Source: an uncultured Oscillospiraceae bacterium (GTDB lineage Bacteria; Bacillota; Clostridia; Oscillospirales; Ruminococcaceae). From it: a DNA stretch of 11,036 nt. Position 1 is the stretch's first letter, and each line of letters begins with the position of its first letter. Position numbers and translations under genes: made by a program. The stretch spans positions 1 to 11,036 of the forward strand of contig UREN01000062.1 in the NCBI GenBank assembly GCA_900546885.1. Reading direction: 5' to 3'. Under the pieces are notes generated by a model, which was not told the DNA's origin, did not search any database, and saw only the letters and a program-made list of their open reading frames with translations. Of this stretch, positions 6,073-11,036 are shown in pieces.

Positions 6073-6993
6073 CTAGGCCGGGGGAACCTGTGCCAGCGCG
6101 CGGAACGCAATGTCCTTTGCCGCGCTGCCAGAGGGCTGGCTCCCGGCACAAGCCCCGTTTAAGAAAAAGGCAAAATAAAGGGTTTGGCTGCCGCCCTGGG
6201 CAAACCCGGTGAACCATGCCTCGCCCTCGGGCCCTGCACCGGTTTTTCCATAGATTGCCCAGCCATCCGTTTCGCCCGCCAGCATCATGTCCTTTACAAT
6301 GGCAACCTCCTGCCCGCTGTATCTGCTGCCGCCACCGAATATCCGGGCCAGGGCCTGCACCTGCTCTATGGGGGATATCTTCAGGGAGGCCCCCAGCCAG
6401 AACCCGTTCAGGTCCGGCAAAGGGTTGATGCCGCTGCCCGCCCATTCGGAGACATCGCAGTTGCCGTAGGAAAGGGCCTCCAGCTCCTGCGCCACCTGCT
6501 CTTGGCCAAGCGCATCGATAACCTGGCGGAAATACCAGACGCAGGAAGACTGAAACGCCTCCTGCAGAGAGAGGTCTGCATTCCATGCCGGAACAGGATA
6601 CTGCGCGCCGGAATAACGCATGTGGGAATTTTCATCTTCCAAAATGCCGGTGTGAAGCCCCATGCAGGCAGAGATGATTTTGAAGGTGGAATAGGGCGAA
6701 AAGCGCGTTTCGCACAGCTGCGGCTGATAGAGGCTGTATTGGCCGGAGGCCGGGTTGTACAAAACAGCGCAGCCGGAAAACTCCCCAAACAGATGGCCAA
6801 TTTCCCACTGGGCCGGGGAAGGCTGGGGCTGTGCAGAGGAGGACGGCCCGGCCGGTGCCTGCTGCGGCGCGCCGGAAACGGGCGCCGGGGCACTGCTGGC
6901 CGTGCGCGCGCTGCACCCGGCCAGAAGGCCGGCACACAGGTACAGGCAGAGAAAAAACGCCAAAAGGGCCCGGAAGAAGTGTGTTTGCCGCAT
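6073..6993 (-). CDS. Class D (OXA-type) beta-lactamase, lipoprotein
   Basis: The 306-residue protein has a lipoprotein signal peptide with the lipobox LLAGC (lipidated C27), then a Pro/Ala/Ser/Gln-rich linker (about 28-62), then a class D serine beta-lactamase domain. Its active-site motifs are all present: S102-T-F-K105 (SPYSTFKI, the lysine being carboxylated in the family), S150-C-V, Y176-G-N, FWLGASLKISPIEQV and K250-T-G. The class hydrolyses penicillins and some cephalosporins, and Clostridioides CDD enzymes are known relatives. As a lipoprotein it would act on the outer face of the membrane. An intact BlaR1 sensor has extra membrane segments and a metalloprotease domain, absent here. 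No blaI or blaR1 is adjacent. It is first in a unit with asparaginase and a nucleotidyltransferase. ATG 6993 has AGGAG at a suitable distance. Confidence 0.9.
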   Translation of the reverse strand: MRQTHFFRALLAFFLCLYLCAGLLAGCSARTASSAPAPVSGAPQQAPAGPSSSAQPQPSPAQWEIGHLFGEFSGCAVLYNPASGQYSLYQPQLCETRFSPYSTFKIISACMGLHTGILEDENSHMRYSGAQYPVPAWNADLSLQEAFQSSCVWYFRQVIDALGQEQVAQELEALSYGNCDVSEWAGSGINPLPDLNGFWLGASLKISPIEQVQALARIFGGGSRYSGQEVAIVKDMMLAGETDGWAIYGKTGAGPEGEAWFTGFAQGGSQTLYFAFFLNGACAGSQPSGSAAKDIAFRALAQVPPA

Positions 6994-7038
6994 AGAAACG
7001 CTCCTGTTAAAAACATGGAAATGGCATTGCCGCTTTCT

Positions 7039-7047
7039 ATTTTACCA
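7039..7047 (-). promoter_or_regulatory. Candidate extended -10 promoter of the beta-lactamase unit
   Basis: On the minus strand TGG directly precedes TAAAAT (7039-7044), about 45 nt before the beta-lactamase ATG. No good -35 hexamer is seen at 16-18 nt, so the call rests on the extended -10 and its position after the upstream terminator. Confidence 0.45.
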
Positions 7048-7303
7048 CATAGCGCGCAGGTTTTCCTTATTTTCCGGCTTCTTTTTACCGGGCGGGGCGG
7101 CGGGCTGTATGGCCCGTTCCTGCCCCTGCGCCCTGCCGCCGGGCGCAGGGGCCGCTTCTGGCGGAAAGGGGCCGGGCTGCTTTTCAGCATGGGCGCCTGC
7201 CGGGCGGCGGCCAGGCACAAAGGGAAAAGCCCGCGAGGCTACGGACTCGCGGGCTTTGCTTTCTGTATCACGGGCCGGGGCCATCGGCCCTGGCAGGCCG
7301 CGG
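7045..7303. other. GC-rich intergenic stretch without a gene
   Basis: About 260 bp separate the AllA-like gene from the beta-lactamase unit. Apart from the terminator at 7226-7257 and the promoter at its left edge, the stretch at 7081-7220 is very GC-rich with short G/C inverted repeats. No reading frame with a ribosome-binding site is seen in it. Confidence 0.5.
7222..7257 (-). terminator. Terminator of the lsrR-lsrK-cupin-AllA unit
   Basis: A perfect 12-bp stem (7226-7237 with 7246-7257) closes an 8-nt loop and lies 47 nt after the stop codon of the AllA-like gene. On the minus strand it is followed by only four T, then CCC and TTT, so the stem is strong and the tract modest. It marks the end of the four-gene unit. 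Confidence 0.8.
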
Positions 7304-7801
7304 CTACAGCTCGATAAGAAGCTGGTCTTTTTCCTCCAGCAGATATTTGACGGTGTCATTCAGATAGGTTCGCTCGGGCAGGCAAATCAGCACCGTGCCC
7401 ACCTCGTTGTGCACGGGGTACGGCGCGCCGTGCCAGGCACCCGCACGGAATACCACCAGCGTGCCCTTGGGAATGACAAAGGCCTGCAGCTTATCCAGCT
7501 CTACCACGTCGTTCGAGGCAGGGCCCGCATACATCACCATATCGTCATCCATGGGCATCATCACTTCGCAGGCGTTGGTGTGGTACTCAACGTCCGCCAC
7601 CACCATGGGGCGCTTGTTCACCTTCAGCGAGCCGAAGGCAATGGGCGCATGGTCCGCCATGGGGGCCAGCACCATATCGCGGTGGAACGCGGGCAGCGTT
7701 TCACTCATGGCATATTCGCCCGAAGGGTCTGCGATGTTGGCAATGTAGCCGTAGGGGCGGAACGCCTCATGCGTCACCGGCACAGCCTGTATGGTTTTCA
7801 C
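7304..7801 (-). CDS. Ureidoglycolate lyase (AllA)-family protein
   Basis: The 165-residue protein belongs to the AllA fold family, small cupin-like enzymes of which E. coli ureidoglycolate lyase is the type. It begins MKTIQAVPVTHEAFRPYG, as AllA does. It carries VEYHTNACEVMMPMDDD (H74, E79), then LQAFVIPKGTLVVF and GAWHGAPYP (H124), in family order. The start is GTG 7801, with CCTCCTT on the plus strand (7810-7816) giving AAGGAGG at 8 nt. No allantoin or ureide genes are nearby. It is instead the last gene of a unit with an AI-2-type kinase, so the true substrate may be a phosphorylated C5 compound. That is inference. The family assignment is good, and the name should not be taken as the reaction. 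Confidence 0.78.
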   Translation of the reverse strand: MKTIQAVPVTHEAFRPYGYIANIADPSGEYAMSETLPAFHRDMVLAPMADHAPIAFGSLKVNKRPMVVADVEYHTNACEVMMPMDDDMVMYAGPASNDVVELDKLQAFVIPKGTLVVFRAGAWHGAPYPVHNEVGTVLICLPERTYLNDTVKYLLEEKDQLLIEL

Positions 7802-7837
7802 AGCACATTCCTCCTTGTTTTGGGCCGCCCGTGCGGC

Positions 7838-8194
7838 TTATTTTTCGTAGGTGTAGTTGTCCACTTCTACCTTGTCCACTTCCTGATAAGGCGCCAGGGT
7901 GGAAACCATTTTCACTTTTGCGCTGGAGTTGTTGATGCAATAGTGCACCTCGCCCGGCTCAATGTGAATCAGGTCGCCGGCTTTCAGGTGGTTCACCTTG
8001 CCGTCCACCACAATGTCAATCTCGCCGTCCAGAATGAAGAAGTTTTCCTCCATCACGTTGTGATAATGGGCCTTAAAATCTTCCCCGGGGCCGAATTGCA
8101 CCAGTGCAAAATTCATGCGCGGGCCTTTCATCAGATATTTGGGGCCGCTGTCACCAAAGCGGTATTCCTTTTCATTCTCATTCACAATGAACAT
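7838..8194 (-). CDS. Small single-domain cupin protein
   Basis: The 118-residue protein is a lone cupin barrel. Cupin motif 1 is visible as HYHNVMEENFFILDG, supplying H43, H45 and E49 or E50. Motif 2 is GDLIHIEPGEVHYCINN with H84, so a divalent metal site is likely complete. The frame is open further upstream, but ATG 8194 has a GGGAGG site about 9 nt before it and starts directly on the barrel. It lies 36 nt before the AllA-like gene and 104 nt after the kinase stop. Single cupins of this size include sugar or keto-sugar isomerases, as well as many without assigned function. Here an isomerase acting on the kinase product is a reasonable but unproven guess. No DNA-binding domain is fused to it. 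Confidence 0.88.
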   Translation of the reverse strand: MFIVNENEKEYRFGDSGPKYLMKGPRMNFALVQFGPGEDFKAHYHNVMEENFFILDGEIDIVVDGKVNHLKAGDLIHIEPGEVHYCINNSSAKVKMVSTLAPYQEVDKVEVDNYTYEK

Positions 8195-8240
8195 TGAAAC
8201 TTTCCTCCCGGTTTTTGAAATTGATGTATGCAAAGATCTT

Positions 8241-8287
8241 CCCCGGGCGGCGGCCTGCGGCGCATTGCCGCCGGCTGCTGCCCGGGG
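8241..8287 (-). repeat. Large GC-rich stem-loop between kinase and cupin genes
   Basis: CCCCGGGC (8241-8248) pairs perfectly with GCCCGGGG (8280-8287), and an inner 6-bp stem GGCGGC/GCCGCC (8249-8254 with 8267-8272) extends it. It begins 12 nt beyond the kinase stop codon. The minus-strand sequence after it has no T-tract, so it is better read as an mRNA stability or processing element than as a terminator. Confidence 0.6.
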
Positions 8288-8298
8288 CCCGTGCCCTG

Positions 8299-9864
8299 TT
8301 ACAGGCCGGGGGCGATCCACATATTTTTCGTCAGCTTTTCGTCGCACAGGGCGAGCTGTGCGGCGTACACCTTGCGCCATGTGCCGTACATCTCTTCGTA
8401 TACGGCGTGGTTTTCCATATTGGGGGCATAGGTTTTATCCCACTGCACCAGCTCGCGCGCGGCGGCAGAGATATCCTGATAGATGCCCACGCCATACCCG
8501 GCCAGAATGGCCGCGCCCAGGGCCGTGGCCTCTTTCACCACAGGCACCTTCACGGGCAGGCCCAGCACGTCGGCCACAATCTGGCACCAAAGCGGGCTCT
8601 TGGCGGCGCCGCCTGCAAACACAATCTCCTGCGGCATGTTGCCGGTGGCCTCTTTCACCAGTTCCAAATGGCCCTTGGTAACCATGGCGGTGTTCTCCAG
8701 AATGGCGCGGTAGAAGGTATAGCGGCTGAACTTTTCAGGGTCCAGCTCGAAGTTTGTGAAGGTGGGGGAGGCGTGCTTCCACGAGATGAAGTTCATCACG
8801 TCCGAGAAGGTGCACATCATGCCATAGCACCCGGCGGGCACCTTGGCGGCCTCTTTGTCCATCAGATAGTACGGGTCTTTGCCGGTGGCCTCGGCCTGCT
8901 GTTTTTCCAGCTGGCAGAACCCGTCGCGGAACCAGCGCATCACAAGGCCCGGCTTGAAGGCCAGCGCCTCATACTGCCACACGCCCGGCACGGCGTGGCA
9001 GTTCACGCGCACGCGGCAGCCGGGGTCGGTTTTGCCGTTTGCGGTGTTGAACTCATACTGCCAGAAGCTGCCGCCAAACACGGCCGCCTGGTTGGGGGCC
9101 ACAACGCCAACGCCCACACAGCCCAGCTGTGCGTCGCCGCCGCCCACCACAACGGGTGTGCCCTCGGCAAGGCCGGTTTCGGCCGCGCCCTGCGCGCTCA
9201 CATGGGCAATTACCTCGCCGCACTCGCGCACAGGCGGGAAGATATCGGTGCGCAGGCCGCACTTTTCGGCAATGGCGGGGTCCCACGCGCGCTTTTGCAA
9301 ATCAAAAATGCCCGTGGTGGAGCCGTTCGAAGGCTCTACTTCCAGCACGCCTGTCATTTTATAAATCAGCCAGTCGTTGAACATGCCCACGGTGGCCACT
9401 TTTTCGTACACCTCGGGCATTTTGTTCTTCACCCACAAAATGCGGGGCAGCGCGCCCAGCGCATACGTCTGGCCAGATTCCAGGTACACTTCCTTTTCCA
9501 GGCCGGGGTCCATGCGAATCAGCTCGCCCACCTCATCGTTGCTGCGCGCGTCCACATTGGCGCAGGCCCAAATCTCGTGGCCGTCCTTATCGTACAGCAC
9601 AATGCCCTCGCGCATGCAGGTGGTGGAAACGGCGGCGATCTCCTTCGGGTCAATGCCCGTCTCGGCCAGCACCCCCTTGATGCAGCCAGAGGCAAGCTGC
9701 CAGTTGTAGGCCCAGTCAAAATCCATGCTGCCGGGCCAGCGGGGGTCCTCCTTGTGTTCCCACTCGCGCTGCACACAGCCAAGCTGGTTGCCCTTTGTGT
9801 CAAACAAAACGGCGCGCACGCTGCCTGTGCCGGCGTCTACGGCCATCAAGTACTGTTTCGCCAT
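8299..9864 (-). CDS. lsrK: Autoinducer-2 kinase-like FGGY kinase (LsrK family)
   Basis: The 521-residue cytosolic protein is an FGGY-family carbohydrate kinase and looks closest to LsrK, which phosphorylates AI-2 (linear DPD) on its C5 hydroxyl. The ATP-binding start LMAVDAGTGSVRAVLFD, then WPGSMDFD and NWQLA, CMREGIVLYD and IWACANVDAR, then GTPVVVGGGDAQLG (catalytic base D244), MRWFRD, IVFAGGAAKSPLW, PVVKEATALGAAI and a C-terminal W-x-APGL all occur in LsrK order, at nearly its length (about 530). ATG 9864 has AGGAGG 8 nt upstream. It follows an LsrR-like regulator by 69 nt, which supports the assignment. In E. coli HPr binds and restrains LsrK; no HPr gene is here. No Lsr transporter is in the window, so another C5 substrate is possible. 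Confidence 0.82.
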   Translation of the reverse strand: MAKQYLMAVDAGTGSVRAVLFDTKGNQLGCVQREWEHKEDPRWPGSMDFDWAYNWQLASGCIKGVLAETGIDPKEIAAVSTTCMREGIVLYDKDGHEIWACANVDARSNDEVGELIRMDPGLEKEVYLESGQTYALGALPRILWVKNKMPEVYEKVATVGMFNDWLIYKMTGVLEVEPSNGSTTGIFDLQKRAWDPAIAEKCGLRTDIFPPVRECGEVIAHVSAQGAAETGLAEGTPVVVGGGDAQLGCVGVGVVAPNQAAVFGGSFWQYEFNTANGKTDPGCRVRVNCHAVPGVWQYEALAFKPGLVMRWFRDGFCQLEKQQAEATGKDPYYLMDKEAAKVPAGCYGMMCTFSDVMNFISWKHASPTFTNFELDPEKFSRYTFYRAILENTAMVTKGHLELVKEATGNMPQEIVFAGGAAKSPLWCQIVADVLGLPVKVPVVKEATALGAAILAGYGVGIYQDISAAARELVQWDKTYAPNMENHAVYEEMYGTWRKVYAAQLALCDEKLTKNMWIAPGL

Positions 9865-9886
9865 TCCAATTTCCTCCTAAACTACA

Positions 9887-9921
9887 CCTTTCCCGGGCGC
9901 CGCAAAGGCGCGGGGGAAAGG
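9887..9921 (-). repeat. Stem-loop between regulator and kinase genes
   Basis: CCTTTCCC (9887-9894) pairs with GGGAAAGG (9914-9921). After a small internal loop, 9897-9901 pairs with 9907-9911, leaving a 5-nt loop. It sits in the 69-nt gap between the regulator stop and the kinase ribosome-binding site. No T-tract follows on the minus strand. It may set the ratio of kinase to regulator. Confidence 0.6.
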
Positions 9922-9933
9922 GAAAATGCCGGT

Positions 9934-10851
9934 TCAGCTGCCCTGCTTGCCCAAAAGCTGCAGGGCGGTTGCCTCGTCTGTGATCAGCACATCGAGGTAT
10001 TTCCCGCGCAGCACCGCGCGGATGGCATCCACCTTGTGGCTGCCTGCGGCCACGCCAATGACGTTCTCCAGCTCTTTCAGCGTGGCCAGCGGGGTAGAGA
10101 TCAGGCGGTCTTCAATGTCCGTCTCCACAGGGTTGCCGTCCTTATCCAGAAAATGGCTCAGCACGTCGCCCACGGCGCCCTGCATCTCCAAATAGAGAAA
10201 GTCGTTTTTCGTCAGAATGTTCGAACGAAGGATAGTGGCATCGTCCTGCATGCCGCCAATGCCCACCACCGTCATGCTGGAAAGCTTCACCATGCGGCTG
10301 ATCTCCATCACCGATTCCTCGTTGCGCATGGCGGTTACCATCTCTTTGGTAGAGGCCAGCAGCGGCGCCGGAATGAGATACAGCTTGATGTTGAAGATGT
10401 TCGAGCGCGTGTTGGGCAGATAATAATTCACCCCGCCCGTCAGCGACACGCACGAGATCGGCCGCTCGGTCATGGTGGCCAGGTTGTTCAGCACGCGGCT
10501 GGGCGTGTCGCCATAGCCCATGTTGATAAAGCAGTTGTCTGTCAGGCGCCCGCTGATGTACATGGCCGCGGCCTTGGCGATGGTTTCGTTCAAATCGCCG
10601 TCCGGCACGCTGGGCACCACAAACACGTCTTTCAGCCCATAGGCGGCCGCCAGCTCGCGCTCTACCTGCATGCGCGAGGCGCTGTCCTCACGAATTTTGA
10701 ACTGGATGATGCCCGTCTGGCGTGCCTTTTCCAGCAGCTTGATCACGCGGATGCGCGAAATGCCCAGCAGCTCGGATATTTTCTGCTGCGTCATGTTTTC
10801 GAGGTAATAGTACCACGCTGTCTTTATCATCAAAGCTTCTTCGTAATCCAA
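9934..10851 (-). CDS. lsrR: SorC-family transcriptional regulator, LsrR-like
   Basis: The 305-residue protein has an N-terminal helix-turn-helix (about 20-49, MTQQKISELLGISRIRVIKL) and a SorC sugar-phosphate sensing domain (about 57-303). LsrR-like blocks are IPAPLLAST (160-168), DDATILRS (203-210), GAVGDVLSHFLD (225-236) and GVAAGSHKVDAI (266-277), the last two forming the effector pocket of the family. E. coli LsrR represses the lsr genes until it binds phospho-AI-2. The start is TTG 10851, chosen because GAAGGAG lies 9 nt upstream. A start at the ATG seven codons later would cut the first helix and has no good site. It is first in the unit with the kinase and lies beside a promoter and a short palindrome, so autoregulation is likely. 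The family is sure, the ligand is inferred. Confidence 0.85.
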   Translation of the reverse strand: MDYEEALMIKTAWYYYLENMTQQKISELLGISRIRVIKLLEKARQTGIIQFKIREDSASRMQVERELAAAYGLKDVFVVPSVPDGDLNETIAKAAAMYISGRLTDNCFINMGYGDTPSRVLNNLATMTERPISCVSLTGGVNYYLPNTRSNIFNIKLYLIPAPLLASTKEMVTAMRNEESVMEISRMVKLSSMTVVGIGGMQDDATILRSNILTKNDFLYLEMQGAVGDVLSHFLDKDGNPVETDIEDRLISTPLATLKELENVIGVAAGSHKVDAIRAVLRGKYLDVLITDEATALQLLGKQGS

Positions 10852-10860
10852 GGTGACAGT

Positions 10861-10867
10861 CTCCTTC
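10861..10867 (-). promoter_or_regulatory. RBS that sets the TTG start of lsrR
   Basis: On the minus strand GAAGGAG lies 9 nt before TTG 10851. It is the only good ribosome-binding site near the regulator's N-terminus and supports the rare TTG start over the in-frame ATG at 10830. Confidence 0.75.
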
Positions 10868-10905
10868 CTGCAGGGCGCGGCCGCATGGGGCGCGGGCCTT
10901 TTGCC

Positions 10906-10914
10906 ATTGTCAAT
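10906..10914 (-). promoter_or_regulatory. Short palindrome, candidate LsrR operator
   Basis: ATTGTCAAT is a perfect inverted repeat (ATTG/CAAT around one base). It lies about 8-16 nt after the predicted start of transcription, where a bound repressor would block it. DeoR/SorC-family regulators are known to use ATTG...CAAT-type palindromes. The half-site is only 4 bp, so chance is possible. Confidence 0.35.
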
Positions 10915-10928
10915 ACGGTAACATAAAT

Positions 10929-10957
10929 ACTATATATTTTTTTATCTCGCCCTGCAA
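10929..10957 (-). promoter_or_regulatory. Promoter of the lsrR-lsrK unit
   Basis: On the minus strand TTGCAG (10952-10957) and TATAGT (10929-10934) are separated by exactly 17 nt. The predicted start of transcription is near 10922, about 70 nt before the TTG start. The -35 lies only 9 bp from the adapter junction, so upstream sites are lost. Confidence 0.75.
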
Positions 10958-10966
10958 GAAAATCAG

Positions 10967-11036
10967 AGATCGGAAGAGCGTCGTGTAGGGAAAGAGTGTA
11001 GATCTCGGTGGTCGCCGTATCATTAAAAAAAAAAAA
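10967..11036. other. Illumina sequencing adapter plus poly-A (artefact)
   Basis: Positions 10967-11024 are the reverse complement of the whole 58-nt Illumina TruSeq universal adapter, beginning AGATCGGAAGAGCG and ending with the reversed P5 end. Twelve A follow (11025-11036), as when a read runs past the end of a short insert. This is untrimmed library sequence and should be removed. Genomic DNA ends at 10966. Confidence 0.98.

Noticed and set aside
4988..6076. Long plus-strand frame opposite ansA
   Set aside because: It covers the asparaginase exactly in antisense, shows His/Val/Ala bias and no domain.
6755..8197. Plus-strand frame of 480 codons across the beta-lactamase start and the AllA-like and cupin genes
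   Set aside because: It runs through the opposite strand of three real genes and a terminator and has no ribosome-binding site.
8241..8287. Stem-loop after lsrK as a terminator
   Set aside because: No T-tract follows on the minus strand, and the cupin gene just downstream has a good ribosome-binding site but no promoter of its own, so the unit seems to continue.
10908..10913. TTGACA on the minus strand as the -35 of lsrR
   Set aside because: It is a perfect hexamer, but 17 nt downstream there is only CCCCAT and no -10. TTGCAG-17-TATAGT just upstream is better.
8194..10926. A 910-codon plus-strand open frame opposite the lsrR-lsrK unit
   Set aside because: It is antisense to two clearly recognised genes, is rich in His, Ala, Gly and Gln in the pattern of a GC-rich shadow frame, and has no ribosome-binding site or recognisable domain.
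11025..11036. Poly-A tail or eukaryotic/cDNA end
   Set aside because: The A-run directly follows a complete sequencing adapter and is a read-through artefact.

Overview
The window reads as one end of a metagenomic or draft contig from a GC-rich, low-motility-of-genes Firmicute, most likely a gut Clostridia member of the Oscillospiraceae/Ruminococcaceae type. That assignment is inference. It rests on the high GC content, the near-universal AGGAGG ribosome-binding sites, a lipoprotein class D beta-lactamase, a Clostridia-style C39-like peptidase and the ribosomal protein sequences. The last 70 bases are not biological: 10967-11024 is a complete Illumina P5/Read-1 adapter in reverse complement, followed by 12 A, so the natural sequence ends at 10966.

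Layout from left to right. (1) 30-872, minus strand: the conserved rplM-rpsI pair (L13, S9), with a clear promoter at 943-971. (2) 873-1204: a divergent regulatory region shared with alr. (3) 1205-2923, plus strand: alr (alanine racemase) and a tightly coupled isochorismatase-family cysteine hydrolase, ended by a strong bidirectional terminator at 2987-3022. (4) 3150-4049, minus strand: a membrane-anchored C39-like cysteine peptidase, separated from the genes upstream of it by two tandem terminators. (5) 4223-6993, minus strand: a three-gene unit reading class D beta-lactamase lipoprotein, type I asparaginase, AadA-type nucleotidyltransferase, with its own candidate promoter and terminator. 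(6) 7304-10851, minus strand: an lsrR-like SorC-family regulator, an lsrK-like autoinducer-2 kinase, a small cupin and an AllA/ureidoglycolate-lyase-family protein, with a terminator at 7226-7257 and a promoter at 10929-10957.

The most interesting unit is (6). The regulator and kinase closely resemble the E. coli Lsr pair that phosphorylates and senses AI-2. The usual partners (LsrACDB transporter, LsrG isomerase, LsrF thiolase) are not in the window, and two small cupin-fold proteins of unassigned role sit downstream instead. This could be a Clostridia variant of AI-2 or C5-sugar processing in which cupin enzymes act on the phosphorylated product. The second point of interest is unit (5), where two resistance-type enzymes flank an asparaginase in what looks like a native chromosomal operon. 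No tRNA, rRNA, CRISPR array, insertion sequence or phage gene was seen.
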